64,000 bases of DNA, taken from Oasisia sp. SBJ-2009. Lineage: Eukaryota > Annelida > Polychaeta > Sabellida > Siboglinidae. Location: contig OZ024863.1 of the NCBI GenBank assembly GCA_964017155.1, positions 47,161,864 through 47,225,863 of the forward strand. The letters run 5' to 3'. The notes below the pieces were generated by a model. It saw only the letters and a program-made list of their open reading frames with translations. It had not been told where the DNA came from and did no database searches. The position numbers and the translations under genes were made by a program. Below, in pieces: positions 34,201 through 53,323 of the stretch. How positions within the stretch are numbered: position 1 is the first letter of the stretch; each line of letters starts with the position of its first letter.

Positions 34201-36950
34201 CGGGCCCGGCGTGGCGCGTAACGACCGTATCAGTTGTTTATATAATACAGATGTGGCAGTAAATTTTATTTCGTCGGGTCACGCGCACGGGTCGCGTCCC
34301 GCCAGACGAGTTCTGGAAGGGCGCCATCTGGCAGAGGATAGCGTAAAACATGCGGATCCGGAAACGGCATGCCGAGGCATTCGCCCAAGCTGGTGGACGC
34401 TACGACTGTAAAGTGATGATGGTGATGACGATTTATGATACTGTCGCCTATGTGACACTGTTTAATACGATTCACACTCGACACTGGCGTTTCAAGGCGG
34501 TCATTTCTCCGCCAGAAATATTGAGTCATTTGAGTGACCGGTGTCGTGGTCCCAAATTCGGCATGTCACACATTCAGCTAAACGCATACCCCGCATGCGC
34601 GGCAATCGCAGTCCCGCTTTTTCTGCTCTTTTCTTCGTCACGCTTACCGCGCATGCGTTTTTATTTAAAACTTGCGAAGAACAATCGTATTAGAATACTT
34701 GATATATTCCTAACGGAAACTACGTTAGTAACAACGGAGAATCCTGGCCTGCTACAATTGCGGTCACAGATTCTGCTGATTCGTGCTGAATGTGGGCCCG
34801 GCCGAAACTGGGACCACGACACCGGCAAGGGTGTTGACGCTTTTGGCTGCCGTAAAACGCTCATCCTCGAAAGCACACCGTTGCATTTTGGACATTGGCA
34901 CACAACATACTAGAGAGGGTGTTTTGTTCTAGAGATGCAGAGCAGAACCCAACTTTATAAAGTCACTCTTGTTCGTCACAAAACTCTGGTTGCTTTTCAT
35001 TGTGAAGTCCTATTATAAAGCTTCAGATATCAGGTCCGCAAGGGGTCGTCCATGTAGGTCAACGGGTGAAACAGCTACAGCAGAAATCTCCGTTGCATGT
35101 TTTTATAGGTTTCCACCAAAACGTCATCTAGAAGGTGGGAACTATTAATGAGATGTTGTTGGTTTTCTTCTTCAAATATTGCATATAGCAGTAATTGTGA
35201 CTTTAAAACGCTTACGGACAACGAGGTGGGGACCAGCGGTGTGTGATCTCGTTGTGTATCGCTCAAAACTGGTAACGAGTACTACTTGCGTGTCCTACGG
35301 TCCTACCAGGGGTAGTCATCGTCAATCAGCGGGTGGATGTAAGGTGTGATGAATCTCTGCATAAGCTAAATGCAGTTAACGATGAGCGACCAAACGCATT
35401 TCTTTATAGCTCGATCTTTTATACACAACCCTATCGATTCGACATAATTCGGCGGCAGCATGTCTCGTATAAAATGACGCTTTTCACTTCAACAGATACG
35501 CCTAAACGACTCTGAAAGAAGCGGCATTGAAAAGATCAGTGGCGAACATGATGTATTTGACCGATATCCATTCCGTCAAATCTCACTACACTAAGTTAAT
35601 CATTCATCTAAGTAGTGGCATATTCGCATTCTATCTAACTTCTACTCTGAAAATACCGTCTATCCCCTTGGCCTTCAAGCTTAGTAGCCTCTATCGCCGT
35701 AGGTTCCGCCCATCCTCGCGTCAGATCACTTTCAAAAACTCTCCGTGTCAGTCAATGAAATCGCACACTTGATGTATGGTTCAAACTAGGTCAGGAGACC
35801 ATAATATATAAAAAAAAAATCCGTAAACTGTGTTGCAACGTTTAGGATACAAACAGATCGTCGTTATACTGAGATTCCCACCAGTCGTGTATTCGTCTTA
35901 AAACTGGGGCGGGTACTTGCGCTGTTCCCACGGCTGACGCAGTAGCAACTGGCGAAGTCAGTCCCCTGGCTTGCGCGGAAGGTTCCGCCATTATGCTACT
36001 TATACCGTTATCTAAAACTTAAATAACGCGCCAACTTACGACATCGTTTGCAGCATCTGTTGTCCAAATTCACTGAATGTATCGTACGTGTTCTACTGCA
36101 CTATTCACAGTTGTATTCCGGGTTAATCTACATCGCGTGTTTTATGCAAAAGAAATGGGTAGAAATGGCGCTGGGCGACAGTTACGTACGTCACTTCCGT
36201 GGCAACTCCACATTCCGGTGGGTGTCGCCACTGTTCGCCTTACCGTAATGGTGAATACGGGGGTCAGAGCGGCTCTATGGGAACTCGTTTATAGTCGCTT
36301 TGAAGCTTACCCCTTGGTAGAGCCACTGAAGTCCGTTTGTCTGCCTTGTGCTTTGGTAATAAAATATAGAAAATCACCAGAAGGGAATTCACAGAGACAA
36401 ACGTGTTAATGTTCACCCATCAATGATCATACGTGCGCTGCATTACGTAGCTGCTGCGAACACGCTTGACATCGACACTACATTACATTACGAATATTAT
36501 TGCAATAAAGCTGTTACAAGTAGGTTTGGTTAGTTTAATTATGGATTAGAGCACAGTTGGCCTTACTCCAGTGTTTGAATACAAAAACAGACCATTTAAA
36601 GTAGGTACGGCTGTTGATCCACATGTAATATGTAAACACCATTTGCATGGTTTGTTTTCAAGTGCGACTTTTTCCAAATGTGCTGAGCAGATGAGAACAT
36701 CGCGCACACGTACACATTACACGTTTTCATGCTTTTACAAACAGTCTTGTCAATCCGTATAATTCGGTTAAGGTTGTTAGTGGTCGCCTAATAGCAGCGG
36801 ATCCATTACAGGCGCCGAATGAGATTAATCAATTTCGGTGTTACCTCACACCGCATCAGTGCCGCGGCCATGACTCCGAATAAAGGGTCAACAACCGGTA
36901 GTATCTGGACTGGCACTCTCACGGCGACATATGGGGACATCTCTGCCTCA
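34201..36950. other. Intergenic, no gene recognised
   Basis: Open frames up to about 187 codons occur (34350-34913 plus) but lack family motifs. No repeat array or transposon end was seen. Confidence 0.4.
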
Positions 36951-36954
36951 TCCT

Positions 36955-37600
36955 CCCTCCTTCCCTTCTTATCTCCCTCTCTTCCTCTCTCCCTGACTTC
37001 CTCTTCACCTCTCTCTCTCTCTCCCTACTTCTCTCTCTCCCTCGCTCCCTCGCTTCGTCGCTCCCTCGCTCCCTCGCTTCTTCGCTCCTTCTCTCCCTAT
37101 CTCCCTCTCAACATAATCTCTCCTTCTCTTCCTCTTTCCCTTTATCTTCCTCCCTCTCTCTCTCTCTCCCTCTCTCCCTCTCTCTCACCCTCTCACGCTC
37201 CTTCCCTTCCATTCTCTTTCTCACTCGCTCGCTCGCTCGCTCGCTCGCTCGCTCGCTCACTCACTCACTCACTCACTCACTTACCCACCCACCCACCCAC
37301 CCACTCACTCACTCACTCACTCACTCACTCACTCACTCACTCACTCACTCACTCACTCACTCACTTACCCACCCACCCACTCACTCACTCACTCACTCAC
37401 TCACTCACTCACTCACTCACTCACTTACCCACCCACCCACCCACCCACTCACTCACTCACTCACTCACTCACTCACTCACTCACTTACCCACCTACCCAC
37501 TCACTCACTCACTCACTCACTCACTCACTCACTCACTTACCCACCTACCCACTCACTCACTCACTCACTCACTCACTCACTCACTCTCACTCCGTCCCAC
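36955..37600. repeat. CTC-rich tract and (ACTC)n array with higher-order structure
   Basis: A CT/CCCTC-rich tract (36955-37215) leads into GCTC then ACTC tetramers (37218-37590). Within the ACTC array, blocks of TTACCCACC(C/T)ACCC recur every 60-80 bp, giving a second level of periodicity. The strand-specific Ser/Leu/Thr/His open frame through it is not a gene. Confidence 0.93.
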
Positions 37601-37721
37601 CGTCCCTCCCTGTCTCCTTTCTCACTCCTATCTCGATACGTGTGTGCGTGCGTGTCTGCGGAGTGCACGTGGATACAATTTTGAGCCTAGAAAACATTAG
37701 GATACAACGACTTCCCTTGCT

Positions 37722-37741
37722 ACCCCCCCCCCCCCCCCCCA
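37722..37741. repeat. Poly-C run
   Basis: About 19-20 consecutive C residues, probably hard to sequence exactly. Confidence 0.9.
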
Positions 37742-38446
37742 GTGTGACAACCCCACCCGTATGTACCCCCACCCCCACGAATGTAGCAATCCCCGCCCGA
37801 AGGTAGTCCACCTCCGTTCGTTCACCCTCGCTGTACTCCGGGCTGGATGACGTAACTGGAGCGACAAGTAAATACACAACTTATTGTTGTTGTCAAAGGT
37901 GCGTGTGTGGTGGGCGACAGGCGACAGGTGTTGGGTGACAAGGCGTCACGAGGGCCGTTGACACCCATGTGTCCAATTACTCCACTCCGTGCCCTGTCAC
38001 CGACGACCGGCCGACGGTGGTGAGATGAGCCGGCGTGAAACTTCATCGTATGCACAACGGGTGTCCACAAAGGTCCGTTATTAGGTCTACGTATCAGTCT
38101 TTGCCCAAGTTCCCGGGACCCAATTTCCCCTTTTCCCAGTAAAGTGTCCTGTGTCCGCCATGTCCTGTGTCCGCGTGTTTCCGTGTCGCTGTATCTTCGT
38201 CTTCCCATGTCCCTGTGTCCCGCCGTACCCGTGTCCTTGTGGTTGTCCCGTCAGTCCACAGCCACATGTGGCTAGATTATGGTCGAACTTGGTCGAGTTG
38301 TCCTCTGAAGGAGTATTTCCACTACACAGGTTACTCATGTACTCACTACGTGAGATATTTTACTTCTCGTGGTATAGACACCAGATAGAATTACGGACAA
38401 AGAGTTTATAGTTTTTTTCTCCCGAATGACACGGGGAACGAGACCA

Positions 38447-38448
<2 letters not shown>
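37742..38448. other. Intergenic, no gene recognised
   Basis: CA/GT-rich sequence with a short diverged repeat of GTGTCCTGTGTCC-like words (38145-38240). No coding evidence. Confidence 0.35.

Positions 38449-38522
<74 letters not shown>
38449..38522. repeat. (TA)n microsatellite
   Basis: About 74 bp of TA, followed by TG-rich sequence and a short G run (38563-38572). Confidence 0.95.
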
Positions 38523-38526
<4 letters not shown>

Positions 38527-38641
38527 CATGTGTGTGCGTATGTGTGTGTATTTGTGTGTGTGTGGGGGGGGGGAATAAAAATGATATGTGTATGTATGTA
38601 TATTATATATACATACATACATACATACACACATGGAGACA

Positions 38642-38660
38642 TACACACACGCGCGCACGC

Positions 38661-38701
<41 letters not shown>

Positions 38702-38703
38702 CA
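38642..38703. repeat. CA / CGCA microsatellite
   Basis: A short CA and CGCG lead-in, then about 45 bp of CGCA tetramers. Confidence 0.93.
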
Positions 38704-39378
38704 TGCTGGATTTGTTGGTCCAGATCTAGACCATGAAGCAAAACAGGTAATTCATTATTTGGTTAAACGACAAACGATATCCGTGGGTGGGTGTGGTGTT
38801 TTATTATTGTGGTCGGCGTATCGTCTTTTTCAAAAACAGTTTTGTTATTAGTACGGTTGTCTGATCGCTTGTGGTGATCGATTAGGCCTACTTACAGCCC
38901 GTTACGCCCTCTGGCGTTTAGCGCAGCAACGAAATTCCTCAAGCGTTGGTCCGGCGTTCCATTTCTGGTAATATTTGTATCCCTAGCTGCTCCACTGTCC
39001 TCTTCCTTCTCTTTGGTGATTAACGATTGTTGTATTCCTTGAGTTTCAAAATTTAATCTCGTGCCGACGGTGGCGTACACCTGCGCGTGTAATGTTAATG
39101 TAGACCTCGAATGATGAATAGAAAATGCACGTTTTTTCCGCAACGTATAATATCCCTCTATCATTACGGTAGACTGAATAATAACACGATATGTTTTCGT
39201 ATGAATTATCAGCATTATTGTAAACACCTCAATGGTGACCTAAACTGCACTTAGGTCCACTTATTTCTCTTGCTGCCTACCAAGACGTAAGTGAGAAACA
39301 AAGTATCTCTATTTCTTCTAGTCTGCAGCAACAGGGAGATGTGTCGGTGGATTTATCAGCAATATCCAATAATGTGTA

Positions 39379-39500
<122 letters not shown>

Positions 39501-41397
39501 GTGATGCGTGTGTGTGAAGCACGTGTGTGATATGTGCTTGGTTACGTGTGCATACGTGTGTGCGTGTGAGTGCGCGTGCGGCGTACGTGCGTGTTTTATG
39601 TGGTTGAGTAATTTGCGATTGAATAACCGGAAATAAGATATCCTTTACCGTTTGAACCTTTGAGTAAATTTGAATAAAGAGGAACAACATAATTAATAAA
39701 AAGCAACAATTTGTAGATATCTACAAATAACTTAATCTATATACACCAATGCCTCATTCAAACATTGTTGTTTGAACATTATGATTCACATTCCCTGTCG
39801 GATAAATGATAGTGACCCAGTTTCCCATCGCTAAAGGTTTTGATGACATTGCGTCGCTAAAGGTCTTGCTGACAGTAGACTGTCGTCGAGACTATAAACA
39901 CTAGGCCGTGCAGTAAAACAATTAGTTTTTAAAGTTGTTTTGCTGCGACAAATGAATAATCACGAATTATGTAATGTCTCTTCCAAAAACACATTTGAAG
40001 TTTACACGCATGTTGGTGTTTCTGGTTTGTAGAAGTGTTATTCACCTTAGGTACCATAACAATACCTTTAACCTGTCGATTTTTATGTAGTTGGTATCTG
40101 GTGTTGAACCACTCTTTTCAACTGTTAGGCGTTGCTACCTCCCCACGGTGTCAGCTCGAGTACCTCTATCTGGTCGATGTGGATTATGATACTTTGTTCA
40201 CTATCGTGTAGTCCGATGCAAAAGTTCTCTATTTGTTCCATGATCCTATCCTGACCATGGAGTTCTCTACCCTGTTTGATTATAAGTGTAATAAGTATGT
40301 CCTGGGGGGACAGGACATCTAACTACAGGGTTTAATAGATTTACTGTAATACTTATGTCATTATTTACCGGATTGTCACTAGGCAGGAACGTGAGCACGA
40401 AGAACAATACAACTTCGTGCGTGGGCCAACTTAATACCTATAATTATTGGACGGTTGGTTTCCTGTGATGGCGAGGGTATTAAGGGCTTAGTGCATACAC
40501 TGCTCTACGGCCATAGCAAACCTCGACAGCAATCGGCAAAATAAAAACCGCTGGAAAACACACTCTGGGCAGATAAGATTTTGTTTCGGTCAATTTCCAT
40601 CGCATTCCCATAAATAGACGTCCAATTAATAATTACACATGATCTTTTTACATTTACTTCATGTCCGTGATAATCTGCCTGCCAGTTTTATAATGGTCTT
40701 ATTTTCCACTGCATTGTTGTTGTCGCCGCTCTAGCCAATATAAAGTTACATACCGTAACAATCTATCGAGATGTTTTATTCGCAATACAGGACTAACTAC
40801 AACCAGACCGTAAACACAACGACCCGTCGTAATCATTCGTAGCTGTAAAACATCGCTTTGTTTGTGTTTATGAGATCTTTGGTACGTGTGCAGCCACGTA
40901 ACCGTATGCGATGCAACCTTTGACTGGTTGTGCTGTACTACTGCTGCGCACGGGGAAAACCGTGTAACCGTGTTAGGAACGTGTCCCAACGGTATGAACA
41001 GCAATATATCCCATTGCTCTCGGTCAAATATGATTTTAAATTAACTAAATTTACCTATTCACACCATCTTCACTCGTACGCTTACGAACTTAGAAATGCA
41101 TTCATCTCAAGCTGACAGTACGATACTATCTACATGTGTGTATTAACTGAATAAAAATCTAAATAGCAATAAATGACCTTAGTGTGTTTACATTAGTCAA
41201 TCTGAATCCATTCCATAGGAAACCTACACAAACGTTTTCTATTAGCCAGCATATTTCCTTTACATCGCTTCTTAACTCTTACCTTGTGAGGCACACCCCA
41301 ACTAGCCAATGTTCAATGCAAATAAGTTAGAGTATATATTATGATTGTTAGATGACATGGGATCATTAACCACCCACGTTTTTTTTTTTATAAATAG
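39501..41397. other. Intergenic, no gene recognised
   Basis: No supported feature. The missing first coding exon and promoter of BSDC1 could lie here or between 43460 and 44560, but I could not identify them. Confidence 0.35.
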
Positions 41398-42000
41398 AAC
41401 GAAGTTGGAACAGTTTAAAGCTGTATCTACCTTGGCAGATCCACAAACGACCAAAAAATCGTTGATCACAAACTAAACAGCAGAGTGGAGAAAGCGTCAG
41501 CAGCCATCAAATTGTATACCAACAAGAAATTTACGTTAAACCATGATATTAAAATGTTCTTTCTGAAATGCAGAAGTTCCACCAATCTTGCTTTATCGAA
41601 TGCGAGTCGTGGCAACTAAACACAAGCAAAACATCTACACTAGTGTTGCCTTCGACACTCACTAATCGCTCGTGCGATGACGTGGAGTGGCCGTGTGACG
41701 AATCAAGAGGTACATTACAGAACAGGACAACCTCTGGCATCACTAACTATGTGCAGAAGACGTATGAGCAGATTCGACCATGTAACGAGGACCCACCTGT
41801 TGGACCTCTCTAACAAGCACTGTAACAAACTCTAGCTGGACACAGGAGGCTACGATTGAGAATTAATTGGCGCCAGACACAAGACCGCAACCTATAGCTC
41901 TAGCTGGTCAAGAGAAGAAAAACGACGTCAGGGTGTCACTGAAACGAGATTTGGGAGGGTTACTTTGTCTGCCTAGGTGCAGGAGCCAGTAAGAGGATTT
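41398..42000 (+). pseudogene. RTE-like non-LTR retrotransposon fragment, C-terminal part
   Basis: Translated in shifting frames, the DNA reads KLEQFKAVSTLADPQTT, then LNSRVEKASAA and, further on, SGRVTNQEVHYRTGQP. These correspond to the region after the reverse transcriptase domain in RTE-type elements. Several stops and frameshifts break it, and the catalytic domain is absent. It is an old, dead copy. Confidence 0.6.
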
Positions 42001-42309
42001 GTAAATAAAAAAATCAATAATCCAACAATAATTGGATAGGTCAGTGCCCTTATCCAAAACAAATTACAATATTAAACTACAGTAGGAGGTTCAGAACAAG
42101 GCCGACATGTGTATGATCTTGTACTAGAATTATGCCAAACACATCAAAACTTTTAATTGTAATTAATTTCAAATACATCAGTTGAACGATGATTCGTATC
42201 CTAAAAAAACGTGCAAAGAGTATCCCACTGACTCAAAAAGAAACTACATCTCACTCATTCACTCACCCACCCATTCACTCACCCGTGAACTCAACCTGTA
42301 ACCAAAGGT

Positions 42310-43460
42310 AGTCAGGGTGCCACGGTGGACGATTGCACGCTTTCCATCTTTCTAGGTCTTCTACTTCCCGTGTCAGGGACACGAGGGTGTGGCCTGTCCA
42401 GTTCTTTCTGTTTTCTTATCAGGAATGTATCTATGGCCTCTGTGTCTTTTGGCCTCTACTCTTCCCTAAAGGAGAGCTTGCGGCGTTCCGTTCCTCGTAC
42501 TAGGCAATCCCCGCGTAGACATATGGCCTAGCTGACACAGACAGAGGTCTTCTGCTCTGTGTAGGAGATGCGCAGTAGCCTGCTTTAGTATTTCACTTCA
42601 AATACCTGAATCCTTCTTTCTGTTATACCGTCAGGGTCCAGCAATCCCATTCCTATTGGAATACGGAGACCACGGGCGCCCCATCCAACTTGACTTTTAC
42701 AGGAAGGCTGATGGTGTTGCTCCTGCAGAAGGTGTCTAGTCGAGTCATTGCTGATGATATTAGGGCAAGTTTTGTTTATATCTCTTTGGGTGACATGCCA
42801 TCTTAGCTGAGTTTTGTGCCCCGATTTGTTAAAGTCGTTCACCTCTTCTAGTCTCTGTCCATTCATCGTGATGTTGGTTGATCAGTGCTGTCTTGTTTGA
42901 GCTGTTATCAAGGATCTTGTTTTTTTACTTATATCCATTCCGTACAACCATGTTGCCGTTTCTAATTGTCTAGTGTGAAGACCTAAAGTTCTGCCTCCAA
43001 TATTAAAAGCTGATGTCATGTTCGCGAAACGTAGGAACTAAGTTGCATAGAGATCTTCCTCACAGGGATATGTAGAAGTCATTTAATGCCTCTTACATCA
43101 CTTTCTCTGTGTGTATATTGAACAGAACAAGGAACAACAGACAGCCATGGCAAACTCATTTTTAAGAAGTCTCCAGTGTTGCAACGTGTGAACTCATGGG
43201 AACTGCGTTCTTAGTGTGTTCATACTTTAATAATAAGATTGTTGCCAAAATTGAAGCTTCTCGTCATTTTTGATAAGCCCTCAAACCACACACATACTCT
43301 AAAATGTAAAAGATCCAGTCGGTATATGACTATTATATTGCGGCATAGGCGTGATCCTTGTCAAAAATGCTTTGCCTGTGTAATTGTTTGAGGTAGCGTG
43401 TTCTTGGTTGTGTCTCAAATCAAGTGCTGATACCTGGTGGAAATCGGGCGCAATACGTGG
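42310..43460 (-). pseudogene. RTE-like non-LTR retrotransposon fragment, reverse orientation
   Basis: On the minus strand, from about 43200 downward, fragments read HGCLLFLVLFNIHTEKVM (reverse transcriptase core, weakly preserved) then EALNDFYISL and GRSLCNL. Next come MNGQRLEEVNDFNKSG (42866-42820) and finally ERRIQVFEVKY with SRLLRISYTEQKTS (about 42630-42550). Stops and frameshifts are frequent. It belongs to a different copy, and probably a different subfamily, from the fragment just to its left, and points the opposite way. Confidence 0.6.
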
Positions 43461-44560
43461 ATTCCCCTGGCGGATAAATATATAACTGACGAATTTATCT
43501 ACCCTCGAAACTATAATAAATTATTGGATTTTGTCACTGATGCTAGCTGTGATTATTAGTTATTGCATTAACTGCTTGCATTGTTTTAAAATTCGCATAC
43601 CATGCAATGTGAAATATTTACTTTCTTCACAATATACACATAAGTTAAAGGCTACAGTTGGATCAAAACAACACTGACCTATTTTGCCTGCTCATTACAC
43701 CGAAGGAGACTTGGCAAAACTAAAGATGACAGACAGGTAGATCACCAATATGTGTCTTGATGAGAACATTTAGACAGCTTATATGTTTGACATACAATGG
43801 AAACACGTTAGATCCTAATTACATTTAAATGCATGGACCCATCAGTTGAAAGGCAAAAGTTTACGACGTCGCCGAGTCGAACAAAATGTACATCTAAATG
43901 ACGTCAGCGATGTGTCCCGTTCAGAATATTATAACAATGATAATTGAATTATAATAATATAAGACGGCTTAAATGTGACGTCATATAGAACATTAGGATA
44001 TCAACATAATGTGTAAATGTAATCTTGCTGAATCAGTATAATACAAGGTATACACTAAGTCTAAGATCTACTTAATTAATTTAGATTTTAGTAAAATATC
44101 TATCTGTTCTGTATGATTGCTTGCATTGTTTTATAAATGTGTTTACACATGCACAGTAAAATAAAATCAACGAAATTTTTTTTGTCTAGCAATGCCAAGG
44201 CAATTAGGGTTTGACTTTTAAAGAAATCCATGAGTCCAGGTCTCCTTGTTCCATCTACGGACTTCCTAAATGTCCATCATCCATGTGACTCAGTCTCAAG
44301 ACTATACATTTTAAGAGACGATAAACCCACTATTAAAGTGGCTGATGTTAATAATCTATCAACGTACATGTATATGCTGACTTCTGGTATTGTCTTCAGT
44401 CTATAACAAATGATTGTACTCACATCTGCTGGTTTGAAAATACTTGTAAGCATAACGCATCTCTCTTGGATCTGGTATGGGTACAACCATTTCTAGAGCT
44501 GGACAGAAGTGTTCACATAAAAACAGTGTCACACAGTGGTTGTGACTACTGACAACTGGT
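43461..44560. other. Upstream region of BSDC1, no feature resolved
   Basis: AT-rich with short open frames. The first coding exon of BSDC1 should lie 5' of 44581; no ATG-bearing block ending in the needed phase (two bases of a codon at a GT donor) stood out. Confidence 0.35.
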
Positions 44561-44580
44561 GATTTGAATTTGTGTTTCAG

Positions 44581-50759
<6,179 letters not shown>

Positions 50760-52111
50760 GACGGAGTGGGACAATGCTGGGAGAAAGGATCCAAGAGCAC
50801 ACGGGAAACAGTCGCAGTTTGCACAAACACAACTACTGAACTTAGCAAAACATATACAGGGTTTATCAAAGGTTGGATGATGAGTTGAAAGGTAAATGGT
50901 GTTTGCAGTGTAATGTATATATATATATAAACTAATATAGTTAACCAAAGACATCGACATGGTAAATCATTCCTACTGTGATGCAAGCCACGGGGGTTAA
51001 ACTACGACCCCTGACCTACGACCCCTGACCTTTCTGTTGCAAACCAGCACAAGCTATATTTCTATGTGGTTACATAAATACTGGACACCATAATACAATA
51101 ACCGACCTGTCAGTGCAGCAATATCAGTGTTTGAATTTAGCCAAGTTTAATGATGGATGATATATGGCGTGTTTCTTTAAAAACAAAACAAAAATAGAAC
51201 AACCAGTCTGTCTTTGTTCCAATTGCAGTATATAAATAATCGAAACAATTAACTGGCTAACTTATATTAGTATTTTAATGTTGCAGTCAGTTGGCTTGTA
51301 TATTGAGATGATAGAAATCAAGACAGGGATTGTACTGTAAATGTGTGTGTACATCCATCTTGACAAAGTGATGCTTCCTTATATCTGGGTGTATGACATG
51401 TGCTTAGTGGTGGAGGTTGATCAAGTGGTGGATTGCTATTTCTCATGGGAACATTACCTGCAGATGACAGAGGTAGAAATGAAATCATTTGTGTGTCTGC
51501 ATATACTACTATGTAGTATTTCTTATTGCCACACAGTAACTTAAAAGACAAGTCTTGCTGGTGGAGAATGCTGTAGAGTTTGTTGTATATGGTGTTTTCT
51601 TTTTGCTGTGTACTTGTGACTTAAAATGAACTTGTAAAGTTTCCACATTGGTATAGTCTGGGTCAGGGAGCTGAAGTAACAGCCGCTCAGTCAGACTTCC
51701 ATGCTGACATAACCAGATTGTGCTGATAGTTTCAGCAATATCTTGTCGTATCAGCCTGAAACAGTTACGTTGAATTGAACAAAGTTATACTGTCAGATAT
51801 CCACTACTCTGTAGTGTGAGTAATCATTCCAATTTGGCATCACACTGTCCCTGTCTAATCACCATTGTCACTGTGACAATGTATAATTACTGTTTTATAC
51901 CTGAAAGGCTGATCTTTCTAGTTGTAACATTTAAATAAAACATTAAAATAATTGCTGGCAACAATATGCACGGGCTAACTGTACACTTACAAACGTATAG
52001 TTATAGTAGATGTACATAAAAACAAGGGAAAACATTTTCTTTCTCAAAAGCACAACCTTAAAAAATTAATGTGGTGCCATTTACAATGTTAAGTGTTGAA
52101 ATGAAGAATGA

Positions 52112-52117
52112 AATAAA
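52112..52117 (+). terminator. Candidate BSDC1 polyadenylation signal
   Basis: AATAAA followed about 30 bp later by a GT-rich TTGTCCTGTGTCC. An earlier AATAAA is at 51934-51939. This would give a 3' untranslated region of about 1.2-1.4 kb. Confidence 0.4.
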
Positions 52118-52440
52118 AATCTCAAAGACAAATTATTCCTTGTCCTGTGTCCTTAATTGGCCAACACTGATAGTTGGTTGCATATGTACGAACATAATAT
52201 TATAAATTGATAACTGCAAACATCTAAGTTGTGGGAACATGTCTGCCATAGGAAGTAGACTTTACCAACTTAATTTCACTACTGGTATAATTATACATAT
52301 ATGTATATATCATACAGTTGACAATTGTTTGCTATAAATGCACATTACAGACATTCTGGATCACAGACTGGATATGTTATTTTGCATAGCGAATGATGGA
52401 TACTTACAACACATTGACACAGAGTCCAAATTTAATTAAT

Positions 52441-52446
52441 TTTATT
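52441..52446 (-). terminator. Candidate XKR polyadenylation signal
   Basis: AATAAA on the minus strand, about 880 nt beyond the XKR stop codon. Together with the BSDC1 signal it would place the two convergent 3' ends about 320 bp apart. Confidence 0.3.
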
Positions 52447-53323
52447 ACTTGTACCTGTAAGCTAAAATTATTGCAGTGATATAAAAACTACAAACTGTCT
52501 AAAGTATAATAATGCAACACTGCTGGTTATCCCCCAGTTATGCAATGTAATAAATATTATCGCTATTAAAACAATTCTACAGTATTTGTATTGCAAACTC
52601 AAATGATTACAATTACCATTGTCATTCATCTCACATAAGTATATTGATTATCTGTACATGCACATATCAGAATAAAAAGACCCATATCTGTGTTGTACTA
52701 ATAACTAAAAGTTTTGCACTGTACAACAGTATTGCTAATATTATCATAATAATGATAATACATGCTGTGTAATTATCTCAAAAATAGTATACATAAATAT
52801 TATTTTTGTATTTCTGTAAAGCAGTATATAAACATGCAGCAGAAATGGCAATCCATGTATAACAGTCATGAATGCATGAAGTGAACTCATGAGCAACATA
52901 TAAGTAATATTTACAACAGTAATTACGAACAACACACTAGCAAAGAAAAGTCACAAGCGACGTACTGTCATACACACAGTAAATGTGGACAACCCACATC
53001 ATAAAGTCGCAAACAAGGCACAATTACAAAAATATAGATTCTTCACAAATAGCAGTGTATAAATGTCATAGCAGAACCAGTGTAAAAAGGTATTCTCGCA
53101 CATTCATATCTGACAAACGGAATCCACATTTACAGCATCGAATACATGAAATACTGAAGCACATCTGTCAAGATAAACAGATAAGTAATGTAGAGTACAC
53201 GATCTCACACGCTGCCTAAATGCAAATAGAGTAATACCAAACCACAAACAATGGAAGCACCTATCAATCATCCCACTTGTATACCTTATTTCTAAACTTG
53301 ACCAAAGACGTGTTGGACGATCA

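Noticed and set aside
37218..37590. Telomere-like repeat
   Set aside because: The unit is ACTC with ACCC blocks, not TTAGGG or another known telomeric repeat.
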